The notes beneath the pieces were generated by a model. The model made no database searches. It was not told the origin of the DNA and was given only the letters and a program-made list of their open reading frames with translations. The position numbers were made by a program, and so were the translations under genes. From assembly GCF_000698595.1 (NCBI RefSeq), contig NZ_JFHC01000015.1:1-64000 (forward strand): a stretch of DNA of 64,000 nucleotides. Direction: 5' to 3'. This DNA comes from Caballeronia glathei. Its GTDB lineage: Bacteria > Pseudomonadota > Gammaproteobacteria > Burkholderiales > Burkholderiaceae. This document shows positions 8,063 to 17,397 of this stretch, piece after piece (the first letter of the stretch is position 1; the number at the start of each line of letters is the position of its first letter).

Positions 8063-9484
8063 CTAGCCTTGCCGCTCATCCCTTAGAGATGTAAAGCGCG
8101 CCACCACCTCCCGGGCACTCGGCACATGTGGTCGGCCAATGCCATAGTACTCAATCCCGAGTTCGGCCATTACCTCGGGCTCGTATAGATTGCGACCGTC
8201 AAAAATCAATGGTGTCTTTAGCGCCTGCGCCAGCGCTCCGAAGTCCGGACTTTTGAATATCTTCCATTCGGTAACGATCACCAACGCATCCGCATCATGG
8301 GCAGCCTCCACCGGTGTGTTCACGAACGACAGCCGCGAGCGTAGTTCGGGATTTTCCTTGAGATCGAGCGAGAAAACGCGTTGCGCTTCATCCGTCGCCA
8401 CCGGGTCGTACGCGCGCACGGTTGCACCGCGTTTGAGCAATCCCGTCACCACCTCCCGACTCGGCGCCTCGCGCATATCATCGGTGTTCGGCTTGAACGC
8501 CAGCCCCCATACCGCGACGGTTTGGCCCGACAAGTCCTCGCCTAACCGCTCAGTTATCTTTTCAATCAGGATCTTCTTTTGCTGCTCGTTGACCGCCTCG
8601 ACTGCCCCGAGAATGCGCATGGTACGTCCATGCTCTGATGCAGTCTGCACCAATGCGCGCACATCCTTTGGAAAGCACGAGCCGCCATAACCCGTGCCCG
8701 CATAAAGAAAGTCGTAACCAATTCGCGGGTCCGAACCGATACCCCGCCGAACCGATTCGATGTCTGCCCCAACGACATCAGCGAGATTCGCGAGTTCGTT
8801 CATAAACGAGATGCGGGTTGCCAGCATCGCGTTCGCCGCATACTTGGTAAATTCGGCCGAACGAACGTCCATGTTGCGCGTGCGCTCGTGATTGCGGTTG
8901 AACGGCGCGTAAAGGCGCTTCATCTGCTCGCGCGCGCGCTCGCCTGCTTCGTCGGCATCGCTACCAATTACTATGCGATCCGGTCGCATGAAATCGTCCA
9001 CTGCGGCCCCTTCCTTGAGAAATTCAGGGTTTGACACGACAGAGAAGTCTTGCCGTGCATTGCGGCGCGACAACTCATCCGCGATGACCGCACGCACTCG
9101 CAGCGCCGTACCGACCGGGACGGTCGACTTGTTGACGACGATCTTGAAGCCCGACATGTGACGACCGATGTTGCGAGCGGCATTTAACACATATTGCAGG
9201 TCAGCCGATCCATCTTCGTCCGGAGGCGTACCCACGGCAATGAACTGGACATCTCCGTGCGCGACGCTTGCCGGGATATCAGCGGAGAACTGCAAGCGCC
9301 GGCTCGCGCGGTTTCGATCGATCAACTCCTTCAAGCCGGGCTCGTGAATCGGTACTCCGCCGCCGTTAAGAATATCTATCTTGCGCTTATCGACGTCCAC
9401 ACAAAATACGTTATTGCCGATCTCGGCAAGACATGCCCCGGTGACCAGCCCGACATAGCCCGTGCCAATGATGGTGATGTTCAT
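8063..9484 (-). CDS. ugd: UDP-glucose 6-dehydrogenase
   Basis: The cytoplasmic NAD-dependent enzyme oxidises UDP-glucose twice to UDP-glucuronate, a precursor of acidic exopolysaccharide. The N-terminal Rossmann motif [24 protein letters not shown]-like [36 protein letters not shown], the active-site block [10 protein letters not shown] with its catalytic Cys, and [16 protein letters not shown] are all present. Its 473 residues match the BceC/Ugd family. AGGGGA lies 5 bases upstream of ATG 9484. It follows the wcaI-like gene by 33 bases, so the two form an operon that diverges from gmd. Confidence 0.96.
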   Translation of the reverse strand: MNITIIGTGYVGLVTGACLAEIGNNVFCVDVDKRKIDILNGGGVPIHEPGLKELIDRNRASRRLQFSADIPASVAHGDVQFIAVGTPPDEDGSADLQYVLNAARNIGRHMSGFKIVVNKSTVPVGTALRVRAVIADELSRRNARQDFSVVSNPEFLKEGAAVDDFMRPDRIVIGSDADEAGERAREQMKRLYAPFNRNHERTRNMDVRSAEFTKYAANAMLATRISFMNELANLADVVGADIESVRRGIGSDPRIGYDFLYAGTGYGGSCFPKDVRALVQTASEHGRTMRILGAVEAVNEQQKKILIEKITERLGEDLSGQTVAVWGLAFKPNTDDMREAPSREVVTGLLKRGATVRAYDPVATDEAQRVFSLDLKENPELRSRLSFVNTPVEAAHDADALVIVTEWKIFKSPDFGALAQALKTPLIFDGRNLYEPEVMAELGIEYYGIGRPHVPSAREVVARFTSLRDERQG

Positions 9485-9517
9485 ACTATCCCCTGTAGTG
9501 AAAATGCGTACGCGAAT

Positions 9518-10786
9518 TCAGAAATCCGGATGCCGTGCCTTAGACGCCGCGACGCGAGCTCCGCCCGCTTGGCAGCGCTCGCACAGCACCCTTTCGAATT
9601 CGCGCAGCACTGCGTCGCGTGAGAGCTCCGTCTGAGCGAATTCGCGTCCTGCCGTTCCGAGGCGAGCGCGCTCTTCTGCCTCTGATGCCAGCCGGTCAAT
9701 CGCCGCGGCGAGCAAATCCGGTTCGCCAGGCGGCACTACGACGCCCCGTGGAGAAACGGCGTCGTATAGCTCGGTGTCAGGATTAGCCATTGCGATCACC
9801 GCGCGACCGCTAGCGTACATCCCGGTCAGCTTCGACGGCATCACGAGATCGGCGGCGTCGGCACGTTGCGGCAGAACGTGAATATCCGCGAGGTTCAACA
9901 GCTCGTTCAGCTGTTCGACAGGTTGAAGATCAATGAAGCGGCACGTTGGCAAGCTACCGCAGAGCGCCGTCATTTCTTCGCGAGCAGGACCATTGCCGCA
10001 GAACACGAAGACCAGATCGCTACGTGACGAGCGCTTCACTGCCGCGGTCGCAAGCACGTCAAGGCCCTGCTTGGCGCCCATGTTCCCCGAATAGAGGACT
10101 ACCGTAGCCGTTTCGGGTATTTTCAAGCTCTCCCGCAACCGGCTAGTCCGCTTGAGAGGGAAGATTGATCCGGTATCTGCCCAGTTGGAGAACCGTACCA
10201 CCTTTCGCGAATCAACCCCCTTGCGCAACGCGTGTTCCAGCATCTTCGCGGAGATCGTTGAAACGGAATCAAAGCGCGTAAGTAATAGCCGCTCCAGCGC
10301 AAGCGCGGCCTTCTTCAAGACCGATCCCTTGAGCATGCCCAAACTGAATGCCGCATCGACCTCGTAGTCTTGAACGTGCAGCCATGCATGCGCTCCGGTA
10401 AGCCGAGCAACCAGCAACGCGGAGGGCGCGTTCAGCAGGCTCGGAGCAATGCACATGACAACGTCGGGCCGCCATAATGCGTGACCCAGAAGCACCGGCA
10501 TACTCGATATCGCGAAGCTCGCCAGGTGCGCTATGCGCCGCGCCCCTTTCGGCCGCGACGGCACCCACAACGGAGCACGCCAGACGCGCACCCTGTTCCG
10601 GTGTTCGGTTGCATAGCGGTAACCCGAGAATCCCTTGGCAACGTGCCACTGAGGGTAATAGGGCGGAGCGCAAAGAACGCGTACCTCGTGACCGCTCGCG
10701 CCAAGCGTTTCCGCCATTTCGGCAGTGTACTTGCCGATGCCGGTAAGCTCGGGCGCATAGTTGATGCCATAGACAAGAATCTTCAT
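9518..10786 (-). CDS. wcaI: WcaI-type glycosyltransferase (GT4)
   Basis: This probable retaining glycosyltransferase acts on the cytoplasmic face in assembly of the lipid-linked repeat unit. The N-terminus MKILVYGINYAPELTGIGKY, with GHEVRVLCAPPYYPQW soon after, is characteristic of the colanic acid WcaI family (GT-B fold). The C-terminal half has LYSGNMGAKQGLDVL, ADIHVLPQRADAADLVMPSK and SGRAVIA, the donor-binding region. I start at ATG 10786, because an upstream ATG at 10822 adds 12 residues not typical of the family. The length is 422 residues. The donor sugar cannot be read from sequence; in colanic acid WcaI is usually described as a fucosyltransferase candidate. Confidence 0.85.
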   Translation of the reverse strand: MKILVYGINYAPELTGIGKYTAEMAETLGASGHEVRVLCAPPYYPQWHVAKGFSGYRYATEHRNRVRVWRAPLWVPSRPKGARRIAHLASFAISSMPVLLGHALWRPDVVMCIAPSLLNAPSALLVARLTGAHAWLHVQDYEVDAAFSLGMLKGSVLKKAALALERLLLTRFDSVSTISAKMLEHALRKGVDSRKVVRFSNWADTGSIFPLKRTSRLRESLKIPETATVVLYSGNMGAKQGLDVLATAAVKRSSRSDLVFVFCGNGPAREEMTALCGSLPTCRFIDLQPVEQLNELLNLADIHVLPQRADAADLVMPSKLTGMYASGRAVIAMANPDTELYDAVSPRGVVVPPGEPDLLAAAIDRLASEAEERARLGTAGREFAQTELSRDAVLREFERVLCERCQAGGARVAASKARHPDF

Positions 10787-11429
10787 CGGTCCAGAGACGT
10801 AGTCAAACTCAAAATACCGCAATGCGTGACGACTGCATTTTGATCGACCTTAGTCACCGGGGTGCGCCATAAGGTTGGCCGTCGCGGCCAATCACCCGTT
10901 CTGGTGCAGAGAATCGGATGAGAGGGAGGAGCCCATGGATGCCACCTCCGTGCCCAACTCTCACCTTGTCTCTGGCCCACCACGCAGATGCCGTAGCGCG
11001 AACAACGCCAAAGCCTTATGCATTTTCGCCATTCAGGATGCTTCACTTGCGCTTCGTTGCGCCCGCCCTGTTAAATCGAACCCAATGCATCTATCAGAGT
11101 TTCAGACGATGGAAGCACGAGCGCGCGAAACACTATCTTCCCTTGTGGTAACGCATACGGCGACACCCTACCTTTAAGGCAGCGAACAAGAACCGAACGC
11201 GGGCGCATCGCCATACCGGTAGATGGCGGCGTTGACTCCGAGGCTCGACAGGTCATCCGCACCGCATTTGACAACCACGTTGAACACCGTTACCTCCGTG
11301 GTCCCGTGCGACGGTGGATCGGCTCAACCTCACCGGGCTACGGAACCGCTACAGACAGGCGAACTTCATGGTTCGTGTTGTTGACGTTCGGTTGCTCACC
11401 CTTCTACTAAAGCTACGTGAGATGGAATC
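10787..11429. promoter_or_regulatory. Divergent intergenic region between wcaI/ugd and gmd operons
   Basis: The 643 bases separate two divergent polysaccharide operons and must contain both promoters. Short frames on either strand are not protein-like. I could not identify a confident -35/-10 pair or an ops/JUMPstart element. Its size leaves room for a long leader or regulator sites. Confidence 0.5.
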
Positions 11430-12542
11430 ATGCAAAAAGTCGCTCTAATTACAGGAATTACCGGTCAGGACGGGGCCTATCTTGCCGAGCTATTGCTATC
11501 GAAGGGCTACGTGGTGCACGGCATAAAGCGTCGCGCTTCCCTGTTCAACACCGACCGCATCGATCACCTCTATCAAGATCCTCACGAGCTCGATCGAAAA
11601 CTCGTCCTGCATCACGGCGACATGACCGACTCGTCGAGCCTGATTCGAATCATTCAAAACACTCAGCCATCCGAGATCTATAACCTGGCGGCGCAAAGCC
11701 ACGTAGCGGTGTCGTTCGAAGAGCCGGAGTACACGGCGAACGCTGACGGGCTTGGTACGCTGCGCATCCTTGAGGCAATGCGGATCCTCGGCTTGAGCAA
11801 AGCGACGCGGTTCTATCAGGCGTCGACGTCAGAGCTCTACGGCAAGGTGCAGGAAGTGCCACAGAAGGAAACCACGCCCTTCTATCCGCGCAGTCCCTAT
11901 GCCGTTGCCAAGATGTACGCGTATTGGATCACCGTGAACTATCGGGAGGCGTATGGAATGTACGCATGCAACGGTATTCTGTTCAATCATGAATCGCCTT
12001 TGCGTGGCGAGACCTTCGTGACTCGCAAGATCACTCGCGGCCTGGCGCGCATCTCACTGGGCCTTCAAGAGTGCCTCTTCCTTGGCAACCTTGCTTCCCT
12101 GCGCGATTGGGGACATGCAAAGGACTATGTCGAGATGCAATGGATGATGCTTCAGCAACAGGAGCCTGAAGATTTTGTCATCGCAACCGGCGTTCAGCAC
12201 AGTGTCCGGCAATTTGTCACGCTCGCCGCCGAGCAACTGGGCATCGCTCTCCAATGGGAAGGCAGTGGTGAAACCGAGGTGGGGGTGGTAGTGAATGTCG
12301 GCGTGGAAGCGCGCGTGAAGGTCGGCGACGTGATTGTGCGAGTCGATCCCAGATATTTCCGCCCGACCGAAGTCGAGACACTGCTTGGTGATCCAGGCAG
12401 GGCAAAGCAACGACTGGACTGGAGACCCCGAATTACATTCGACGAGCTTGTCAAGGAAATGGTAGCCAAGGATCTTGCGGAGGCCCGCAAGGATACGCTC
12501 GTTCAGAAACACGGATTCTCCGTGTTCGAACGCAAGGAGTAG
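11430..12542 (+). CDS. gmd: GDP-mannose 4,6-dehydratase
   Basis: The enzyme converts GDP-D-mannose to GDP-4-keto-6-deoxymannose, the first committed step to GDP-L-fucose. It is a short-chain dehydrogenase/reductase with the NADP motif [14 protein letters not shown], the [15 protein letters not shown] segment typical of [16 protein letters not shown], the STSELYG element and the catalytic pair in [10 protein letters not shown]. Its 370 residues match family length. It opens a three-gene operon. The stop is followed by fcl two bases later, and the ribosome binding site AAGGAG of fcl lies in the end of this gene. Confidence 0.97.
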   Translation: MQKVALITGITGQDGAYLAELLLSKGYVVHGIKRRASLFNTDRIDHLYQDPHELDRKLVLHHGDMTDSSSLIRIIQNTQPSEIYNLAAQSHVAVSFEEPEYTANADGLGTLRILEAMRILGLSKATRFYQASTSELYGKVQEVPQKETTPFYPRSPYAVAKMYAYWITVNYREAYGMYACNGILFNHESPLRGETFVTRKITRGLARISLGLQECLFLGNLASLRDWGHAKDYVEMQWMMLQQQEPEDFVIATGVQHSVRQFVTLAAEQLGIALQWEGSGETEVGVVVNVGVEARVKVGDVIVRVDPRYFRPTEVETLLGDPGRAKQRLDWRPRITFDELVKEMVAKDLAEARKDTLVQKHGFSVFERKE

Positions 12543-12544
12543 AC

Positions 12545-13525
12545 ATGGACCATTCCACCCGGAAGCGCGTCTATGTCAGCGGCCATACTGGCATGGTCGG
12601 TTCCGCCATTGTCCGGCGACTTCAACGCCATGAGGACGTCGACGTGATTGTGCGCGGCTCGAAGGAACTCGACTTGACGCAACAGGCTGCGGTCCGGGAA
12701 TTCTTCGCCAGCGAGCACATCGACGAGGTATATCTTGCGGCAGCCAGGGTCGGAGGCATCCACGCGAACAGCACTTATCCTGCGGAGTTCATCTATCAGA
12801 ATCTGATGATCGAATCGAACGTGATTCATCATGCGCAGCAAGCTGGAGTCACCAAACTGCTGTTTCTTGGCTCGTCATGCATTTATCCGAAGTACGCTCC
12901 CCAGCCGATCGTCGAAAGCGAGTTGCTGAATGGGGCGCTGGAGGATACGAACGAGCCCTATGCGATCGCAAAGATCGCCGGAATCAAGCTATGCGAGTCC
13001 TATAACCGTCAGTTCGGTGTCGACTTCCGGAGCATCATGCCGACCAATCTGTACGGGCCAGGAGACAATTTCCACCCGCAAAACAGCCACGTGATTCCGG
13101 CGTTGATAAGACGCTTTCACGAGGCTGCGCTAGCGAATGTTCCTTCCACTGAACTGTGGGGCTCGGGAAAGGTCCGTCGTGAGTTCCTGCACGTCGACGA
13201 CCTGGCGGCGGCATGTGTGCTGGTGATGAACCTCGCGAGAGATGACTATGCCAGAGTCGCTTCTTCGAGGTGCTCGCACGTCAACGCCGGTTGCGGTCAC
13301 GACATCTCGGTACGCGAGCTGGCGGAGTCCGTGGCCGAGGTGGTCGGCTTCCGGGGGCAACTCGTGCACGATCTCTCCAAGCCCGACGGTACGCCACGCA
13401 AGCTATTGAACATCGATAAGCTCAGCGCATTGGGTTGGGCTCCACGAATCGGGCTCAAGGAAGGCTTGACTAGCACCTATCAATGGTTCCTCGAGCACGC
13501 TCAGCGGACACATGCCACCCACTAG
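12545..13525 (+). CDS. fcl: GDP-L-fucose synthase (3,5-epimerase/4-reductase)
   Basis: The bifunctional NADPH-dependent enzyme epimerises and reduces the Gmd product to GDP-L-fucose. Diagnostic features are [15 protein letters not shown] at the N-terminus, [20 protein letters not shown], the [13 protein letters not shown] segment and the SDR pair in [16 protein letters not shown], followed by [12 protein letters not shown]. It has 326 residues, as expected. The ribosome binding site AAGGAG at 12534-12539 is strong. The 3' end overlaps the next gene by 14 bases, which indicates translational coupling. Confidence 0.97.
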   Translation: MDHSTRKRVYVSGHTGMVGSAIVRRLQRHEDVDVIVRGSKELDLTQQAAVREFFASEHIDEVYLAAARVGGIHANSTYPAEFIYQNLMIESNVIHHAQQAGVTKLLFLGSSCIYPKYAPQPIVESELLNGALEDTNEPYAIAKIAGIKLCESYNRQFGVDFRSIMPTNLYGPGDNFHPQNSHVIPALIRRFHEAALANVPSTELWGSGKVRREFLHVDDLAAACVLVMNLARDDYARVASSRCSHVNAGCGHDISVRELAESVAEVVGFRGQLVHDLSKPDGTPRKLLNIDKLSALGWAPRIGLKEGLTSTYQWFLEHAQRTHATH

Positions 13526-14147
13526 TACGGAGGCGGCGGACGACGCGGCCGCGAGGCAAGAATCGCGCGGGTGCGACGACGTAGCTGGTTTCGGCGCAGA
13601 ACGGCTTCACCAGGACCTGTCGACATTCCGCATGCCCGAGGGGTTTCGCGGTCGCCCTGCGTGGGCCGTTCAACTCTGGTGGCTCGTTGAAGCCGTCCTG
13701 TTTCGCCCATCCCCTCAAGTATTCAATGGATGGAGGCGCACTCTTCTCAGGTGCTTTGGCGCGCGCGTGGGGAAACGCGTCGTTATTCGGCCTACGGCGC
13801 ATGTCACCTATCCGTGGAAGGTTTTGATCGGAGACTTTTCGTGGATTGGTGATCATGTGACGCTGTACAGTCTGGGGCCAATCGAAATCGGGGACCATTC
13901 GGTGGTGTCACAGCATTCGTATATATGCGCAGGAGACCACGACTACAGTGCACCGGACTTTCCGATTCGCGCTCACCACACGACCATCGGCAGCCAGGTT
14001 TGGCTTGCGACTGGAGTCTTTGTCGCCCCGGGTGCGCGGATCGGTGACGGAGCGGTGGTGGGAGCGCGCAGCACCGTCGTGGCCGATCTCCCCGCAGGCA
14101 TGGTATGCATTGGCACCCCTGCCCGCGCGGTCAAGCCAAGAAAATGA
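13512..14147 (+). CDS. wcaF: WcaF-like left-handed beta-helix acetyltransferase
   Basis: The predicted O-acetyltransferase transfers acetyl groups from acetyl-CoA to a sugar of the repeat unit. The C-terminal two thirds show hexapeptide-repeat periodicity ([82 protein letters not shown]). The N-terminal part has the [20 protein letters not shown] segment found in colanic acid WcaF proteins. The first 35 residues are not conserved-looking, so an internal start is possible. It is third in the gmd-fcl operon, which ends here facing the convergent large operon. Confidence 0.87.
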   Translation: MPPTSTEAADDAAARQESRGCDDVAGFGAERLHQDLSTFRMPEGFRGRPAWAVQLWWLVEAVLFRPSPQVFNGWRRTLLRCFGARVGKRVVIRPTAHVTYPWKVLIGDFSWIGDHVTLYSLGPIEIGDHSVVSQHSYICAGDHDYSAPDFPIRAHHTTIGSQVWLATGVFVAPGARIGDGAVVGARSTVVADLPAGMVCIGTPARAVKPRK

Positions 14148-14224
14148 CACCTGGAACTGCCCATCGTTGTATGTTCATGGCGGTACTCAAATGGATTTTC
14201 AGATTCAATCGTCCACAGCGACCG

Positions 14225-14791
14225 TTATTTCCGGCTCGCGCCCCATTGATAGTCGTTGGCCGGCGACGTCCAGTGCGACTTGTAGATTGAGTCAGTCTGC
14301 CACCCCGGAGGCGCGTCCCACGCAGGCTCGTATGGACCTCCTGATGTGAGTGCTGGATTGTCGACGTCGGAGGACTTGGTGGGCTTTCGCGCCGACGAAA
14401 CCCGTTTGGTAGAGGCGGGCTTTGCGGCCGCGTTCAGCCCGGATGGAGCGGCGCCGCTCTGGCCAGAGGCGTTACCGGACATACCCGCACTCGCCCGCAC
14501 TCCCAGTGCGCCGTCGCGGCTGCCGCTTCCAGCGCCGCCCAACGAACCCGAGTTACTCATGCCGCCGAACGCACTCCCCCCGGTCATGCTCATAACGGAG
14601 CCTGCGGCCGAACCGGGCGGGAATGCAGAACCGCTGCCACTAGATGGTGACCGCGGGCCATTCGAATACATTGCAATGCCTTGCCCCCGTGCCTCCGGTG
14701 GCGAGACGTACGGTATTGAAAAGGCAGCGAGCAATACCAGACAAACGGTAACGGTCTTCGATTTTCGGCGTGATGGCGCTGTATCCGGCAT
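14225..14791 (-). CDS. Secreted Gly/Ser-rich protein of unknown function
   Basis: The 188-residue product has an N-terminal signal region (KSKTVTVCLVLLAAFSIPYV, with cleavage probably after the ARG-QG area) followed by low-complexity Gly, Ser and Ala sequence and a more ordered end (PYEPAWDAPPGWQTDSIYKS). I start at ATG 14791 because GGAGGAAGG sits 5 bases upstream. The ATG at 14812 would encode that ribosome binding site as protein. It is the last gene of the large polysaccharide operon, directly after a glycosyltransferase. Export and genetic linkage suggest a role in polymer attachment or secretion, but no function can be assigned. Confidence 0.65.
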   Translation of the reverse strand: MPDTAPSRRKSKTVTVCLVLLAAFSIPYVSPPEARGQGIAMYSNGPRSPSSGSGSAFPPGSAAGSVMSMTGGSAFGGMSNSGSLGGAGSGSRDGALGVRASAGMSGNASGQSGAAPSGLNAAAKPASTKRVSSARKPTKSSDVDNPALTSGGPYEPAWDAPPGWQTDSIYKSHWTSPANDYQWGASRK

Positions 14792-14812
14792 GAGGCCTTC
14801 CTCCAGATGCAT

Positions 14813-16087
14813 TCAAACTGTCGTTTCGGGACACGACGGCAATTCGCTGCAAGTCGCTTCGGCTACCGTATCGGTCAATCGGCGCGCGGCCGCTTCGATC
14901 TGAAAATCGTTCTGATAGCATTCCAGAGCCATCATCCCAAGCAAACGTCGTTGATCAGCCGTCGTATCGGCGCACCAACGCTGCAGTGCATCGGCGACGC
15001 CTTCTTCCGTGTCGGCGCAGACCCACCCGCCCCCTGATTCGACGATCTCCTGCCAGATGTTCACGCGGTCGGTAATCAGAACAGGCGTACCTGAGGCGAG
15101 CGACTCGACTACCGCGATACCGAAGTTTTCCTGATGCGAGGGAAGCACGAACAATTCCGCTGCACGCAGCGCAGCCCACTTCAGCTCACCGCTCAACATA
15201 CCCGTCCATACGATATTCCGGTCGACCTGAAGATCGAGCGCCTGGCGCTTGAGCCGGTTGACCAGCGAAGGATCGCCCGGTCCGGCAATGACCAGCCGCA
15301 CATCCGGGTGTTGCGGGGCAACCTTTGCAAACGCACCGATCAAAAGATCACAGCCCTTCTTCTCATGAATGCGCGAAAGGAACAGCAGAACCCGTTTGTC
15401 GCGAAGCTCTGGAAAGGTGTCCCGGAATAGCTGTCCGCAAGCCTTGTCCCCTGGCACCGATTCGATGCCAAAGCCGTTCACCCTCAACGGCAGCTTGCGA
15501 TCGAGGAACGGCTTGCGTGCCAACTCGAGTTCGGTCTGGCAGGTGAAGAGCACGGCATTCGCACGGCGAAACACCCAACGCTCAAAGAGCATCCAGTAGA
15601 TGCGCTTCTTTACGTGCTTTGCCGGATACGTGTGCTGAAACCACGGATCGAGCATTCCGTGGGGAAACACGAATAACGGCGTGCCCTTGCGAAAAACGGC
15701 CCATGCAGCAGCAAGGCTGTGAAACTGCCAGATGCCGTGCACAATGATTGCATCATAGCGACTGGCGTTCTCGCGCATCCAGACCATCAGGCGACGACTC
15801 ATCCCGTATGATCCAAACCCCGGGCCGAGCCGGTGCACGGCGCCGCAAAGCCTGTCGAACCGTGGTCCGTCGGATGTGTCCAGCGTTGCGACCTCGCTAA
15901 CGCACCCGTAAGGCAGCATATGTTTGACGAACTGCACCACCGCCTCCGCAACACCCCCACTGCGCGGATCAAGCGAAGGCAGCACGTGAAGCACGCGCAA
16001 GTTGCCAGGGTACGTCGGCACCGGCGTCCCATCGCATATCGGATGGGCCGCTCTCTCAATCGAAACGGTGTTACCGCTCGAACTCAT
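14813..16087 (-). CDS. Glycosyltransferase family 4
   Basis: This 424-residue GT-B enzyme is predicted to add one sugar to the undecaprenyl-linked repeat unit. N-terminal acceptor-domain features are RVLHVLPSLDPRSGGVAEAV and VHGIWQFHSLAAAWA; the latter with PHGMLDPW is typical of WcaL/AmsK-like transferases. The C-terminal donor domain contains LLFLSRIHEKKGCDLLIGAF and the E-x7-E region ELFVLPSHQENFGIAVVESLA with its conserved Glu pair. The start ATG overlaps the stop of the gene before it (16084-16087, ATGA). Donor and linkage are not predictable. Confidence 0.88.
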   Translation of the reverse strand: MSSSGNTVSIERAAHPICDGTPVPTYPGNLRVLHVLPSLDPRSGGVAEAVVQFVKHMLPYGCVSEVATLDTSDGPRFDRLCGAVHRLGPGFGSYGMSRRLMVWMRENASRYDAIIVHGIWQFHSLAAAWAVFRKGTPLFVFPHGMLDPWFQHTYPAKHVKKRIYWMLFERWVFRRANAVLFTCQTELELARKPFLDRKLPLRVNGFGIESVPGDKACGQLFRDTFPELRDKRVLLFLSRIHEKKGCDLLIGAFAKVAPQHPDVRLVIAGPGDPSLVNRLKRQALDLQVDRNIVWTGMLSGELKWAALRAAELFVLPSHQENFGIAVVESLASGTPVLITDRVNIWQEIVESGGGWVCADTEEGVADALQRWCADTTADQRRLLGMMALECYQNDFQIEAAARRLTDTVAEATCSELPSCPETTV

Positions 16088-17397
16088 CGATAGAACTCCG
16101 TGGGCCGCGGACCACCGTCGAGTCGATGGCCGACGATCTTCATAAAGTATTCGGCACCCGCTTGCGCGGTAAGCCGCGTGGATGCCCAGCGGGATCTCGC
16201 CTCCCGGGCGTCAGGCGTCAGTGCGCCGCTCGATTCGAGATCGAGGATTGCACGCGCAATGGCGCCGGTGTCGCCTGGCGGCACAACGCGTCCGTTGCCC
16301 GGTTCATCGAGCAGAATCGACGCACCTGCGCAACTCGACGCAATCACCGCCGTGCCCGCCAATAGCGCTTCACTTACAACCGCCCCCCAGCCGTCATCCT
16401 TTGTCAGCGAAGGCAAAGCGAGCACATCGAAATCGCCTATCTTCCGCTGGACCTCGTCAATCGGCAGCACGCCAGAAAACGTCACATCGAGGTTCAACGC
16501 GCGAGCCTGTACGCCGAGCGAATCCCGCAACGGCCCCCCGCCGATAAGAGTGAGCCGCATTCGACCGGCGTTGGCGGCAATCGCGGGCAATAGATAACGC
16601 AGACCTTTTTGCTCGATAAAGCGGCCGATAAAGACGATCTCGAGCTTGCGACTGGCGTCACGCATCGGCGCCAGGCCGATCGCATCGCCAACGCCCGGGC
16701 TTCCGCCGTCCGTCGTGCCGCCCGCGGTCCCTTTGCGCCCTTTGCTACCGGAAATCGTCCATGCCGAGGGCAAGAAATAGGCAAAAGGAAAGACCCGCTC
16801 AGCCGCGTATCCCACGGAGCGAAACCACGGCGGACCGTGCCGGCCGATCGCAAGGACGAACAACGCATTGCGGCGCAGCCATCCTTCGGTCACGCGTGAC
16901 TGGACGAAACGAGCCGCGCCCTTCAGCCCCTCGTTGTCGCGCGGCTCCGATTTGATCGCGAATGGACGGTTGGTCCGGCGCACCTCGGCCAGCGCGTGGA
17001 CGATCGTCGAAAACCAGCGAATGCCCGAAAACACGTGCAGACAGTGTGAGCCGCTTTCCTCCACCAGTTGCTTCACCTCCTGAGGGGATGGGGCGATGAT
17101 CGTGCGGTAGGGGTCGCCCGACGACGGCTTGTTCTCCGCCGCCGCAGGATCGCCATCACGCGGGAACGCCGGTTGCCCGCTGTGCCAGCCAAGCGCCTGT
17201 CGATCCTGGGGAACGTCTTCATGCGCAACGCACAGCACGTCGACCGCCGGCCCAAGTGCTCGTGCCACCGCGCCGATGAAGGCGGACATGTGCGGCGACA
17301 CGCAGGGCTCCCAGAACACCAGCCGCGTCAGTGTCGACGTGCCGACGCCGCTTCCGTTGCCTGCTGCTTGCGATAAACGGATGTCGCGCGTCGTCAC
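16084..17397 (-). CDS. Glycosyltransferase family 4
   Basis: The 437-residue GT4 protein has VFWEPCVSPHMSAFIGAVAR at its N-terminus, IVFIGRFIEQKGLRYLLPAI and FDVLALPSLTKDDGWGAVVSEALLAG in the donor domain. The reading frame is open another 600 bases upstream, but that stretch is Arg-rich and antiphase to the preceding gene. The start chosen is GTG at 17397, which overlaps the TGA of the preceding gene in a GTGA, the same coupling used across this operon. An internal ATG in SPHMSAF is the alternative. The sugar specificity is unknown. Confidence 0.85.
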   Translation of the reverse strand: MTTRDIRLSQAAGNGSGVGTSTLTRLVFWEPCVSPHMSAFIGAVARALGPAVDVLCVAHEDVPQDRQALGWHSGQPAFPRDGDPAAAENKPSSGDPYRTIIAPSPQEVKQLVEESGSHCLHVFSGIRWFSTIVHALAEVRRTNRPFAIKSEPRDNEGLKGAARFVQSRVTEGWLRRNALFVLAIGRHGPPWFRSVGYAAERVFPFAYFLPSAWTISGSKGRKGTAGGTTDGGSPGVGDAIGLAPMRDASRKLEIVFIGRFIEQKGLRYLLPAIAANAGRMRLTLIGGGPLRDSLGVQARALNLDVTFSGVLPIDEVQRKIGDFDVLALPSLTKDDGWGAVVSEALLAGTAVIASSCAGASILLDEPGNGRVVPPGDTGAIARAILDLESSGALTPDAREARSRWASTRLTAQAGAEYFMKIVGHRLDGGPRPTEFYR

